Source: Hemileia vastatrix
Taxonomy: Eukaryota; Basidiomycota; Pucciniomycetes; Pucciniales; Zaghouaniaceae
Assembly (NCBI GenBank): GCA_030280995.1
Contig: JASXTE010000001.1
Location: 32,421,700-32,485,699 of the forward strand
Length of the DNA: 64,000 nucleotides
Reading direction: 5' to 3'
Each line of letters starts with the position of its first letter. The stretch's first letter is position 1. Shown in pieces: positions 44,347 to 58,119 of the stretch. Made by a program: the position numbers and the translations under genes. The notes under the pieces are model-generated. The model searched no databases, was not told the origin of the DNA, and saw only the letters and a program-made list of their open reading frames with translations.

Positions 44347-45625
44347 GATTGAAATAATTTATAAGTACTATTGATATGTATTGTAATTTTATTGGTTATA
44401 TGTTTAATTTTAATGATGAAGAATGTAGAAAATAAGACCAAAAAACCTCTCCTTTTATACACAATTGCTTCCCCAATGACTCCCTTGATTTACCAGGTCT
44501 ATACCCAGTTGATGACGCCTCATTCCAGCTAATAGACATTTACAGAAAAAAAAAGAGTGACCAGTAACATAATTAGAATGATATCACCTGCCAAAATCCT
44601 GTAGTAATAGGGATAATCCATCAAAATTGAAGAATAAGCAAAAAAGAGAGTATATGCATATTATACATTAAAATAAAAAACTAAAAAAAGGAAAATTAAG
44701 ACTAATTATTACTTAAAAATAAGGGGGATTAACAGTAGAAATTTTGGGGCTAATCATCACATTATACTATGTGAAATCCCCATTCAAAAATAACCAAAAT
44801 TGACAGAGAAACCACCAAAAAACCCAAAAAAGGGTGTGAGATGCAGGGTAACTACATGCAGTTCTTGGAAGGCGCTTTCATGAGTAAATCCTTGTCTAAT
44901 TTAGGAGAATTTAAGCGTGGTAATAAATTAAAGCACCAAGAATGAGGTTATTAATGAAATTAGTACATATAAAGAGGGTCAATGCATTTATAATTAGGCT
45001 AGGACACTAAATAAGCACCTGTTGCCTATTTTAGTGTGTTTCCCCACAGTGGGCGTAGAATTTGGAGTAAATATAGTGTGAAAAAGATAAATTTGCTAAA
45101 AATGAAGCTATTCATATGGGAAAAATGCAGGCAGTATGTGGCGAGTACACAGAAGCCATTTCTGGCATAAAAACACTAAATTTGAAAAGTGTTATTTTTA
45201 TGCATTTTAGTAGCCAAATAAATAGCACTAATTAAAAAAATTGTTTTGTCAAAGCCCATTTTTAATATTATTAAATTTATAGCGCATATAATCAACTTTT
45301 AAGTGATTTAAAGCACATTTCTTGGTTTTTACATAAAAAAATGAAAACAACTGCTTTAAGTCTACTTAAAAATTATGTAGCCTTATATTTAAGGATCTTA
45401 AGATTACCCTAACATATTGCAACTTAATATTAAGTACATAATACTTATAAAAAGTGGATATATGCATGTATATAAGGTGTTATAATGGCATATTTTGTAT
45501 ATTATCATAAATTTACTTATGTATACTATTTGTGTACTCTAATTTATTGCTCCCATGTATAGTCCATGTGTTTATCATAACTTATAAGTACCTTTTACTC
45601 AGTCCTGGGGATATCCAGGCTGAAA
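44347..45625 (-). repeat. Element 5 3' LTR, truncated at its outer end
   Basis: It matches 61768-63030 closely over about 1.26 kb but lacks the last 220 or so bp present at 61539-61760. It begins (minus strand) TTTCAGCCTGG at 45625, where the other LTR has TGTCAGCCTGG. The purine tract GGGTGGGAAAG precedes it. Confidence 0.85.
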
Positions 45626-45803
45626 CTTTCCCACCCAAAAAAAACATTAAAAAAATGATAAGTTATGCACTTTTTTATTTCATATTTTTTTTCAGGTATT
45701 CAGAAAATTCTGTAGCATTAAAGATTAATTCTTTAAAGAAATAAAACATAACAAAATATTATGAGTACTGGTTTTTTAACCCCTCAGATGGATGAACAGT
45801 AAT

Positions 45804-48800
45804 TTATTTCTGTTTAAATTTTTTAAGAAGGGAGGATAGATTTGAAATTTCTTTTTCAGGTATCCATTTATCAAATTCATTTGATTTCCCCTTAAATCTT
45901 AATAAATACTCAGTTCCTTTCTCTTTAGTAAGAATTATTTTCTGGAGTTATTTCTCAATCTCTTCCTTTTCCACAATTTCTTCAGGTTTCTTTTTAGGCC
46001 TTTCTCTTTTTTCTTGGAAATAAGTCAAGATCATTTGAATGGTAAGGTTTTAATAATGAGATAGGCAAAACTGGATGTTTCCTATCATATGGGGCATATA
46101 ATATGACTTCCTCAGCTTTATTACCAATTATTTAGCTTACTAAAAAAGGTCCTACAAAAGGATCCTTCAATTTAACATTACCTTGTAAGTTAAAATGTAG
46201 TGTTGAAATTAGGACTTCATCTCCTTTTTTGAATTCAAATTCTTTATTAGATTTATCCCACCTTTTCTTTCCACATTCAAATGCTTTTTGGATGCATTCT
46301 TCTGCATTCTTTCTACACATTTCTTGCATATGAATAAAGAATTTACTACCAGGGTGTATATCTAACCTTGGTAATTTATTTATATGATTTACTGGGGTAT
46401 TTGGTACATATCCCAGCCAGAGTCTAAATGGTTTTTTCTCTGTTACAGAATGAGTTGTTCTATTTTAAACAAATTCAAGGCCAGGAATTAATTTTACCCA
46501 GTAATGTGTGAATTTCTAATTGTCTTTGTATTCCAATCCAATGGCACAATATCTTTTGATCATATCTTCTAGAGTATGTATCATTCTCCCAGCCAGCCCA
46601 TCAGTTTGTGGATGGTGTGCTGTAGACAATTTCAATTGACAACCTGATACTTCCATCAATGATTTCTAGAACTCTGAAGTAAATTTAGGGTCTCTCTCAG
46701 AGATTATGGCTTTGTGGAAACCAGCAGTATTTATCATTTGAGTCCACCATAGTAATGCCAAGTCTTTTCAAGATACCTCTTTATGGGTAGGAATAAATTT
46801 ACAAATTTTTATTAATCTATCTACAATTACCCATCAAGAATTGAAACTTTCTTTTCCTGCTAATGGAAAGCCAGTGACAAAATCATTGTTTAAAATTTTC
46901 CATGGAGATTTTGGCTGCTCTATTTGTTGTAATAACCCAGCTCTCTTCCCAGTTAATCTTTTAGATTTCTGACAAGAGTCACATGTTTCAATGTATTTTT
47001 GTACATCTTCTTTCATTTTTATCTACCAGGCTTTATTTTTAACTCTGGTTAATGTTTTGTTAAAATCAAAATGACCAGCTAAGATGTCATCATGAAAAAT
47101 ACTCAACATTAAATATTTCATAGAAGGTGGTATAACTATTACATTACTTAGCTTTTTTCTGTAATATATATATATCCATCTTCAACTGAAAGTTTACTTT
47201 TTCCAACACATTTTTATACTTTGGTGGTAAGGTTTTAATTAATGCACTCATAGAGGCATTAGTTGGATCATTTAAAATGGTAGATAATTTATCCAAATCT
47301 TAATCAGATGAATAGTTTTCCAATATAGTTTGCATAAACTCTTCCTCTAAATCCACTATATAAATCCCAAATATATGTATAACCTCATTTTCAGGTACAT
47401 AAGCTGGGTTGTCAGCATCATTTGGAAAAGGGCTTCTGGATAATAAATCCACATTAGAATAAAATTTTCCTGCTCTATGAGTGATTGTCATTCTTCATCT
47501 GTACTATTGCACAGCTAGTTGCCAACTAAACATGTGCCTATTAGGTGTTTTCATGTTTAGTAATGATTTTACTGCACTGAAATATGTTATTAATTCAAAC
47601 TTCTGGTCCTCCAGATGGTAATGAAGTCTCTCCAAGGCCCACAAAATGGCTAAACATTCCAGTTGGGTGGCACCATACCTTAGTTCTGTCTTTCTTAAGG
47701 CTCTGGATATATAGACAATAACTAATTCAGATAACTTTCCATTTATTATCTGTTTTTGCTGTAAGGCAGCACCTAACCATGTGAAGCTTGCATCAGTATA
47801 CAAGATAAAAGGAAGGTTAAAATCTAGCAGTCCCAATATTGGAGATGACATTAAACACTCCTTCAATTTATCAAAGGCATGTTGTCTTTCATTATTCCAA
47901 ATTAAAGCTTCATTCTTCCTGATTAATGTTGTTAAAGGGGCTGCAATTGATTGGTAGTTTTTTATATACTACCTATAATATCCACACATACCTAAAAAAC
48001 TTTGAACATCTTTCACATTCTTAGGTATACTAATGTTTCTTATTGCTGCCACTTTTTTCTGGTAAACACAAATTTGTAACCCAGATACAACATGTCCAAG
48101 TACTTTCAAGGATTAAAGCCCAAAATTACATTTCTTTGATGCAATTGCCATCTTAATTTCATCCATATTTTGAAATACTCTTTTCAGGTAATTTAAATTT
48201 TCATCACATGTTTTTGAGAACACTATTATGCCATCAATAAAAACTAAAATACATCCTTCAATCAATTCCTGATGAAAAATACTATCCATCAATTTTTGGA
48301 AGTCTTAAAGCGCATTTTTTGGGCCAAAAGGCATTCTCACATATTTATATATCCCCATGTGTGTGGTTATGAGTAAGAAATTCTGAGAATTCTTTTCCAC
48401 AGGAATCTGGTGGTAACCTTTGTTTCCATCCAGAAAGGAAATATATTTTGCTCCTTGTAAGGTAGCATGGATAAAAGCTATCCTTTGTAGAGGGTAAATA
48501 TCATCTATTGTGTATGTATTCAGAGCTCTATAATCGCCGCATAATCTTGCCTTATCTTTTTCATAAGAGATAAATACTGGTGAAATGACACAATACTTAG
48601 GTGTTGTGTCCACTTTTTCAACAATACCCATTTATAACAACATTTTTATATTGTCTTCAATATCTTTCCTTTTTGCAGGAGATTCTAGGTAAGGTTTATT
48701 TTTCAAGCTTCCAGGAATATTATCCAGATCACAACTTAAAGATATTTTCATCTCATGGTCTTTGACCAATCATAGTTCATTTGAACCATAAGCAAATTCC

Positions 48801-50087
48801 ATAGGATAAGATTTTATCAATCTCAAAAAATTTTTTCTTCAATTTTTGAGAGTTGAGGACTGAAAGAGGCTTTTTGGATTTCATTTTCCAATTCTACCAC
48901 TTCAGAGGTGGCTCTTCAAGCTTGGAGTCACTCTTCTTTAGGAGAAATGGAATAAACTGAATTTTCAGAGAAAATCTTGAATTTTCTTTTCCCATTCACG
49001 CCTGTAGTGAAGCAACTATTTGCAGGATCTAGTTTGATGCCAAACTTGGTCAATAAGTCATTACCAATAATAAACCAATCACTACAATTATTATTATCCA
49101 TTACCACAAATTCACACACTGCTCTTACATATCCATTATGATATTTAAAGCACACAGCATTTTTGTATTTGCCAATTGGATTTAATACTGAACCAAAACC
49201 CCTCCAGTTCATTTTCTGTACAGGATCTAGTTTTTCCTTATACTTACTATCTAGTTACATTAAAGTGTTAATAGAAACTACACTACCTGCAGCCCCAGTG
49301 TCAAAAATGGAATTCATTTCTTTTCCACATATAATAACAGGCTCTCTAATTGGTGTTATTTTGTAAGTATCACAAGATACATCTTTGATAATTTCAGCTT
49401 CTTCAATGGAAGTTAAAGATGTATCTGTATGATGTATTTCATCATTCAGGAACATAATATCCTGTTCTAATACATATATCTCATTTTAATCATAACTGTA
49501 AGAAAATTTACTTTTAAAAATCCTCACTAGACTCTTACTTTTTATCTTCATTATTACTTTGTTCAGAATCTTGTGAGTTTTCAATAACATTTATTCTTTT
49601 CTTACAAGTATGACCTTTAGCCCAAGGTTCATTACATTTGTAGCAAGTGTTATTTTCTTGTCTTTTAGGGACAAGGGGAGCTGAAAGTTTTTTCTTCTCC
49701 ACTGGTAACCTATTTGTAGTAGGTTTTACTATCTCAACACTTTGCTTGTAATTATTATACCTGGTTTCATAGTTGTGGTTCAATAATTTGTAATTGCATA
49801 TATTAATAAACCCAGAAGTATCTCCAATGGTTTTGGTTCTAGCTAAAATAATGTCTCTGAATGATATAGGAAATTTATATATTATTTTTTCTTTCCACTC
49901 ATCATAATCTATTTTTGGATCCATGGCTTTCATGATTTTTATTAAATTAATTAAAAATACCATTGGTTCGTCTCCAGAATTTGGATTATATCTGGCTTTC
50001 TCATACAATTGTTTTTGAGTGATTCTAAATTTTGGGCCACCAAATTTCCTTTCAATTAGTGCCTTCCATTAATTCCAGGAGTATTTA
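45804..50087 (-). pseudogene. Element 5 gag end and Pol, heavily broken
   Basis: From right to left: gag segment with MDPKIDYDEWKEKIIYKFP and zinc knuckle CYKCNEPWAKGHTC (50008-49535); protease region (49455-49255, with the FDTGAAGSVVS block); protease end (49212-48928); RT (48631-48305, KARLCGDYRALNTYTIDDIY); RNase H (47866-47504); tether (47491-47300); integrase (47016-46834, 46329-46132). A chromodomain tail follows, ending at 45804. Many stops and frameshifts separate these pieces. All domains are in normal chromovirus order. Confidence 0.88.
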
Positions 50088-51230
50088 TGTCAGCCAGGCT
50101 ATTCCAGGAGTCCAGTAAATGATATGTTATCTTATAAGACCTGAAAGAGGGCGTAAGAATTGTATTTAATGTATATAAATTAATATTTTACTGCAAAATA
50201 AAATTATATAAGTATCTTATTACATATAAGTGTTATATTAATTTTATTGTTTATATAAATTTTTTATACATATAAATTAAACATAATACATATTATATTC
50301 TACAAATAATGGCGCATTTTTATGTATTTAATAATTATAAATTTATATTTAATTAATTGAAAAACATATATTATAATTATAAGTGTAAAATTGACTTATA
50401 ATATAATTAAATTAATTATTTAAATTTATATATTAAATAATACCTTTCATATAATACTAAACAATAATTAATGACACTTCTTTTGACCCTTAATTGTGTC
50501 AGGAAAAACCATTTAATTAATTTATACTAAATTGAGATTAATTACATGTTTTGTTGCGTCAAAGTATTTTTTGTTTCACTTAAAATATCCTTAAATCAGA
50601 CTGTACCATCTGTTTGGAATTATTTTTCTCATAGTTCCTATGTTCCAGTCTTGTTTAGTTATTCACTATTTTTACTTATTGATTTGGGAATTAATGGCGG
50701 GAAAATTGGATTCTAAATTGGGGTTTTAATTATTTGTTTCATATTTTTCTCTACATTGTTATGTTTCACTTACTCTTTGATATACTTGTTTTATTCTATT
50801 ATAATTATTGTATTTACAAATATAGTGGCGCTTCAGAGGACCCATTGCCTATAAAAGGGCCTTGGATAATCCCCTGTAGCCTCATCACTTATTATACACT
50901 CAACAAATTAAATACACTTTTTATATTACGTTTATATTCTTTTTATTAGTAATAAAATTCTAATTAAAATTCTATATAACAAATTAAAGGTTGCTTTAAG
51001 TCTGATAGTGATCATAGTGTCTGCTGTGCATAGCCCTTACATCATAATAATATTATTAATTAATAATAACCTCATATTTGTCACCTCTCAAGAAAACCGT
51101 CTTTGATTCCTCTCAATAAATTAAATAATTTTACTAAATTTTATTTCTCTTATTACCCATACTCCTTTTCTCCTTCTCCTCCTCTCATTTCTTCCCTCTT
51201 TTCTTATCTCTTCTAGATGACTGACCGACA
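50088..51230 (+). repeat. Element 4 5' LTR
   Basis: It runs from TGTCAGCCAGGCTATTCC to GACTGACCGACA. The TATA box TATAAAAG is at 50850-50857. The short ORF at 50734-50949 recurs in the other LTR only because the LTR is duplicated. Confidence 0.95.
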
Positions 51231-51921
51231 ACTGAGGGCCTTTCCAAACGACGACGACAATCAAGCCTGGCGACAAACCACAAACGCATGGACCACCTAG
51301 CAAAAAAAAAAAAATTTGCCGCGACTGTGTTTTGAACTTGGGTTCGATTTCTTAGGTTTATATTATATTAATTCTTATATTATTTTGAAGTGATTTTTCG
51401 ATCACTATAGTAAGTTCACCTTTGCACCTCTCACTCATATTACTATATTTTTACTGCAATAACAGTGATTGTGGCTTAACTGCTGATTCACTGAGTGTAA
51501 GTGTTCAATTATTAAAATTTTTTATTCCTAGTTGACCATTATAGAGTGTTAAATCCTCTTAGTCCTAGAAGAATTGACATTTTTTATTAATACAAATTGA
51601 ATTATTAATTTAATTTTTTATTATTATTAATTATTGTTAATTTTGGTTGACTTAAAAATACTTTGTGATTAGTCCCAAATATATTTCCATATTTAATATT
51701 GGTAATTAATTGGTTGAATTAACTTGATTGTTTATTCCCAATTTAACCTTGCAATCCATTTTTTAAAAATTAATTTTTTTATAATTATTACTTTATATTG
51801 AAATTTTTTTTTCTATAATTTAATTAATAAATTTTTTTTTTTATTATTTGGAGCAATTATTAACTAACTTTTATTATTTTTTTTTAAAAAATAAGAAGTA
51901 AATTAAAATCTTCCCACTATT
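51231..51921 (+). other. Element 4 leader
   Basis: It starts ACTGAGGGCCTTTCC directly after the LTR. It carries an A13 run at 51301-51313. It has one long version of the leader hairpin (CCTAGTTGACCATTATAG to TTAGTCCTAG, about 51527-51571), in which CTAG faces CTAG and GAC faces GTC. A GGTTGACTT to AGTCCC relative is at about 51646-51684. The rest is AT-rich without features. Confidence 0.55.
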
Positions 51922-52603
51922 ATGTCCAACAATTTGGCTGAAAAAATGGATAACATGCAAGTGGATGAAATTGAAATTGACTATGATGCTGACACTGTAA
52001 GTTCTTCTAAAGTTGGACATAAAAAATCTTATGCTAACACAAAGAATTCACATGCTGCAGGATGTGGAAATGACTGGAAATGTAAACAAAACAAACCCCC
52101 TTCCCCCAGCACCACAGAAGGAAGTAAAGCCTCTAGTACCTCAAGAAAGTCTTCTAAAAGGATTCAAAATAAAAAAGCTTCCTCTGCCACAACTAATCAG
52201 CAACCTGTCCAGTCATATAAAAGAGTTGAAAACAGAAAATATGACGTACAAAGCAAAAGTAGACACATTGTGGGATCAGGTCCAAGAACTCAGGAACCAG
52301 ATTCAGGCCCAGGACCCTCCTCAGTTGCCTCCCAATCAGCCTCAGTTTCAGGCTCAACCTTCACAGCCACCCAGCTCAACCATCCAAAATCCAAATACTA
52401 TGGAAGTAGAGCAATGGAAATGGGATTATATAATGAGTCACTACCAACAGAATGTGCAACACCCTCCTCATAATCAGCCTGGCCCATCCAGAACACCCAA
52501 TTTCCATCCACCTCCTCATCCCTACCAACAAGGCAGGAGAAAGAAGGCCCAAGCACAATCCCAAACCCAGTCCCAGGGGAGGTTTCCTCCTCTTCCATGC
52601 TAA
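51922..52603 (+). CDS. Element 4 accessory ORF (ORF-1), spliced, about 205 aa
   Basis: Exon 1 is 51922-51996 (25 codons, ending EIEIDYDADT) with a GTAAGT donor. The intron is 51997-52060 (64 nt), with a CTAAC branch-point-like sequence at 52034-52038 and a TGCAG acceptor. Exon 2 is 52061-52603, both in phase 0. The product has DVEMTGNVNKTNP, KGFKIKKLPLPQ, a coiled coil (about 52180-52280), a Pro/Gln-rich middle, QWKWDY and a basic tail. Its TAA overlaps the first ATG of the Gag segment (ATGCTAA at 52597). The intron-retained frame is open over the same stretch apart from TAA 52471-52473. This is the most complete example of the shared ORF-1 plan. Confidence 0.75.
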
Positions 52604-55600
52604 GTAATTTGGTTGATAGTCACTTGGGTATGTTTTCTAATAAATCTTCTTCTGCAGGTAATATTATTGAACATGGTGAAAGAACAGTTAAACCTGTTAA
52701 AAGACAGCTTCCTGTAACTAGTAGCCCTATTGATGTAATTAGCGAATTGTCATTTGATGAACCTTTACATTTAACTTCTACTTCTTTAATTAATCCTTCT
52801 CTTGCAATTAAAAATGATTCTGTTCCCCCTGAAATCTATACCTTAATTGAAAAAACTTCTGAGGAAATATTGAAAGATACCCTTGATTTTAATGTTGTGA
52901 AAGACAAACATGTGAGAGAAGTGTTAATCCATGAAAATGATAGATTAAATAATTTACACTTGCAATGTAAAGTGAGTTCTTCTGTACAAGATACAGCTTA
53001 TTTAAAAATCAAAGAAACCTTAAATATTGTTCTTAGTCAACAAAAGCAAATAAGAAGTGACCATAGAGCTATCTCAGATAGAAATATCAGTCTACATAAG
53101 ACCTTGAGTGAATTGAAACCCCTTATTGAAAAAAATTATTCATTCAAAAATGAAATAAAATCTCTGCAAAATGAGTTTAAAAAGCTAAGAAATGATTTCC
53201 ATGCACTAAGTACCAAACACTCAGTTTCTGAGGACAGAAATGTTCTATCTCTTGCAAAGGTAAATGACCAGATGTCTGAAATTCCAAGAATAAGAAACTA
53301 TGTGTCTAACCTGCAGGAAAAGTTCTCAACCTTAACCATAAATAATGAATTAAATGAGATTGCTGTCAATAAGCTGCTTAATAATAAAGGGAAAAAACCT
53401 GAGCAAAGTTCATCCTTTCTTCCTCATATTTCAACCATTAAACAAACTGACAATGAGTCTGTAAAATCTTTTGCTACCAGCAAAAAATCTTGTGATGGTC
53501 ATGCACCAGCTGTTTCTGTAAATAATGAAATTTCTGAACACCTGGCTAAACTTCAGGAATTATTAATAATGAATAATTCAAACCAAAAAGTGGACCATCC
53601 CAGTAGTCAGAAAAATTGGCCTAAGTTAGACCAATATCCTACCTTTGATGGTGATTCTTCCTCTGATTGGCAACACTTTATCCAAAGAATTGATAATTTA
53701 AAGAGATCTTATAAACTACCTGATGAGGAAATTGTTTCTAAGCTAATTTCTTTATTTTCCAATGTAGCCTTGATGTGGTATGAATCTGTTCTTTTAGATA
53801 ACAATCATTATACATGGAATGATTGGAAATCCTTGATTGAGAATCAGTTTGGTGGTTCAAAATTCAGGTTAGCTCAACAGAGACTGTATGAAAATACTAG
53901 ATATGTATCCTCCTCTGTTGAAAAGCCCATTGTTTTTCTGATGAAAATAACAAAAATCCTTAGAGCAATTGATCCAAGGATGGATTATGATATTTGGAGA
54001 GATAAAATCTTGTATAAATTACCAAATTCTCTTAGGGATTTTATTGTGGCTAGAACTGAGCATGTAAGGGAAAATTCTTCTTTCATTAATATCTGTAATG
54101 AAGTACTGCTCAACCATAGATATGAACCAAAGAATTACCTTGGTAAATCATATAATGATCAGAATAAACCTTCTACAAAGTTCCCAGAGAAATCTGGTAA
54201 ACCCTCTGCCCCAGTTGCACCTAAAAAATATGCAACAAATACTTGTTATAAATGTAACAAACTGTGGCAGAAGGGTCATGTTTGTGACAAGAAAATTCAT
54301 CTTGTTGAACAAAATGAAGACACTGATTAAGTTGAACTTGATGTCAATTATTCTTCCAGTGACTGTGAAAGTAATATCTCCTATGACAATGAATCTGTTA
54401 AAGATGTTTTAATGTTGGAATATGATGTCCATTATTTAAATAATATATCTGAAGATTGTGTATTGAATTTATCTTCAGTAGAAAATGCTGAGATAATTAA
54501 AGATATTACTAACAATTCTATTCCTATATCCCCTTTAAAGGCACCTGTATCATTAATGGTAAAAATGTTGATGTAGTTCTTGATTCTGGTGCTGGAGGAA
54601 GTGTAGTATCTGAAAAAGCTTTGGCTTCAGTGGATAAGGAATATTTGAGTAAATTATTACCTATAACTTCTGAAAAATGGAGAGGGTACGGTTCTACCTT
54701 ATTTCCTATTTGCAAATACAAAACCTCTGTTTTCTTCAAATATAATAATGGTTTTGTCAGAGCTATTTGTGAGTTTGTTGTCATGAAAAATGATAATTTG
54801 AGCAATTGGTTTATTATGGGAAATGATATTTTAACCATGTTTGGTGTGAAACTGGACCCAGCAAATAATTGCTTTACCTTAGGAATGAATGGAAAAGAAA
54901 ATTCAAAATTTCCTCTCCTAGAACTTCTGGGCATTTATTGAAATCTTGTAACTCACTGATCCAGTGTAAAGGTAGAACAACAACTGAAATGGATGATTTA
55001 TTACATGAAATAAATACCGCTTCTTTTGGTGATCAGTTGACTAGTGAACAAAAGGATTCTATTGTTGCCTCTATTACCTCTTTCCCTATGGCTTTTGCTC
55101 ATGGTTCTCATGTCTTGGGAATTGTTCAGGAAGAAATGAAAATTACCTTATCCTGTAATTTGAGTGATATTCCTCCTACCCTTAAGAAAAAACCATATCC
55201 TGCTTCTCCATCAAAAAGAAAAGATATTGAAGATAATATTGAAAAATTATTGAAAATGAATATCATTGAGAAAGTGGATGTCACCCCCAAATATTGTGTC
55301 ATCTCCCCAGTCTTGATTTCTTATGAAAAAGATAAAGCTAGATTATGTGGAGATTACAGAGCTTTAAATACTTATAATGTTGATGATATTTATCTTTAAC
55401 CAGAATTAATTAAATACATGCTACCTTGCAAGGTGCAAAATTCATTAGTTGTCTGGATGGTAATAAGGGTTATCATCAAGTTCCAGTTGAGAAAAATTCT
55501 CAAAATTTTTTGCTTATTTCTACTCACATGGGAATATATAAGTATGTTAGGATGCCATTTGGCCGTAAAAATGCTCCTTCAGTTTTCCAGAAGGTTATGG

Positions 55601-58086
55601 ATAACACTTTTCATCAAGAAATTATTGAAGGTTGGCTCATGGTTTATATTGATGATATTATTGTTTTTTCTAAAACTTTTGATGAACATATGATTCACTT
55701 GAATAGAGTTTTCCAAAAAATGGATGAAATCAATATGACCTTATCTTTAAAAAAGTGTAAATTTGGTTTTCAATCTTTGAAAGTCCTTGGCCATGTTGTG
55801 TCAGGCTTACAAATTTGTGTAGACCATAATAAAGTTTCTGCCATTCAAAATGTGAAAGCACCAACTTCTGTAAGAGAAATCCAAAGTTTTTTTGGTATGT
55901 GTGGCTATTATAGACAATATATTAAAAATTATCAGGTCATAGCCTTGCCTCTTACAAAACTGACCAGAAAAGATGTTGCTTTTCTCTGGAATAATGACTG
56001 TCAAAAAGCTTTTGATACATTAAAAATTTGCTTAATGAAAGCCCCTATATTGGCTCTTCCAGATTTTAACAAGCCATTTGTCCTTTATACAGATGCTAGC
56101 TTTATTGGTCTGGGTGCTGCCCATCACCAAAAGCAAATTATTAATGATAAATCCTCAGAGGTTGTAATTTGTTATATTTCAAGAACCTTAAGAAATAGTG
56201 AATTGAAATATGGTGCCACTCAATTGGAGTGCTTAGCAGTTGTTTGGGCTCTTGAGAAACTTCATTACTATTTGGATGACCAAAAATTTGAGTTGGTAAC
56301 TGACTGTAGTGCTGTGAAGTCTCTCTTAAACCTAAAGACACCTAACAGACATATGTTCAGGTGGCAACTTGCTGTTCAAGAATACAGAGGAAGGATGAAA
56401 ATTATCCATAGAGCTGTAAATGTTCACTCTAATGTTGATATGCTCTCCAGATTGCCTCTGCCAAATAATGACTCAAATCCTGCTTATGTACCTGAAGATG
56501 ATACTGTTCATATCCATGGTATATTTATAGTTGATATGGAAGAGGAGTTATTACAGTTAATACTGGATTCATATGATAAAGATTCTGATTTAAATAAATA
56601 GGTTACTATCTTAAATGATCCTAAGAATGCTTCAATTCAAGCATTAATAAAAACTCTTCCTGAAAAGTACCAAAATGCTTTAAATAAAGGAAAGTTCTCT
56701 ATTCAAGATGGTTATATATATTATAGAAGGAAGCTTACCAATGTAATTGTAATTCCTCCTTCAATGAAAGAAACTATCCTTAAACTTTGTCATGATGACA
56801 TATTAGCTGGTCATTTTGATCTTGAAAAAACATTGATTAGAATCAAAAACACTGCATGGTGGGCTAATATGTCTGAAGACACAAAATTATATGTTGAATC
56901 TTGTGATTCCTGCCAAAAATCTAAAAGTTTAACTGGTAAGAGAGCAGGGTTATTACAACATATTGAAGCACCTAGTGCTCCCTGGCAAATCATTAATATG
57001 GATTTTGTCACTGGTCTTCCTGTTGCAGGTAAAGACAGCTTTAACTATTGTTGGGTAATAGTGGATAGATTCACAAAAATTTGCAAATTTATTCCAACCC
57101 ACAAAGATGTATCCACCAAAGAATTAGCTTTCTTATGGTGGTCTTACATGTTTAATATTATTGGTTTTCCAAAAGCCATTATCTCTGATAGGGATCTAAA
57201 ATTCACTTCTGAGTTTTGGACCTCTTTGATGGATATTTGTGGCTGTGAGTTAAAATTGTCTACAGCTCACCATCCTCAGACTGATGGTCTAGCTGAAAGA
57301 ATGATTCAAACTCTTGAAGATATGATTAGAAGGTATTGTGCCTTTGGTTTAGAATATAAAGACAATGACAGATTTACTCATGATTGGGTCACTCTTTTGC
57401 CTGGTCTTGAATTTGCATATAATAGCACTGTTCATTCTGTCACTGAGAAAAAGCCTTTTGAGCTTTGGTTAGGCTATGTCCCAAACACTCCTGCTCAGAT
57501 TCTCAATAATAAATTACCTAAGTTGGAACTACACCCTGGTGTAAAATCTTTTATGCAAATGCAACAGCTATGCAGAAAACATGCTCAGAGTTGTATTGAT
57601 AAAGCATTTGAATATGAAAAGAAAAGATGGGATAAATCCCATAAAGAATACACATTTAACAAGGGTGATGAAGTGTTGATCTCTACTGTCCATTTCAATT
57701 TACAAGGTAACCACAAATTAAAAGATCCTTTTGTAGGACCATTTGTTGTTAAAAGAATGGTTGGTGATAATGCAGTAGAAGTTGTATTGTATTCTCCATA
57801 TGATAGGAAGCATCCTGTCTTTCCCATTTCTTTGCTTAAACCTTATACTTCCAACAGTGACTTATTTCCAAAAAGAAGAGGAAGACCTAAGAAGAACCCT
57901 CATGAAGTCACAGAAACAGCAGAAATTGATAAAATTCTCAATGATAGAATTATCACTTCTGAAAGAGGTACTGAATATTTATTGAGATATAAGAACAAAT
58001 CATCTGAACATGATGCATGGATACCAGGCAAGGAGATTTCAAATCTCCCTACTCTGTTGAAAAAATACAAAAAGAAAAAATCTTAG
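52597..58086 (+). pseudogene. Element 4 Gag-Pol, nearly intact
   Basis: Gag runs from 52597 to 54330, with a long helical N-terminal half, the capsid block YPTFDGDSSSDWQHF and zinc knuckle CYKCNKLWQKGHVC. A TAA at 54328-54330 interrupts the Gag-Pol frame. One-base deletions near 54550 (just before protease DSGAGGS), 54896 and 55392 shift the frame three times and together restore the original frame. RT (VYIDDI near 55650), RNase H and tether are then open from 55400 to a TAG at 56599-56601. The same frame continues through the integrase (CDSCQKSKS, INMDFVTGL, HHPQTDGLAERM), the RRGRPKK patch and the chromodomain to 58086. The catalytic motifs are present, so the copy is only slightly damaged or the deletions are assembly errors. 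Confidence 0.9.
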
Positions 58087-58119
58087 CATTTTTTTTATTG
58101 TTTTTTTAGAGTGAGGGAG

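Noticed and set aside
50734..50949. ORF of about 70 codons seen also at 58793-58981
   Set aside because: It is duplicated only because both copies are LTRs of Element 4; it has no domain and lies across the promoter region.
54524..54934. Antisense ORFs over the Ty3 pol genes (this and many others)
   Set aside because: They are shadows of conserved pol codons on the other strand, with no independent motif.
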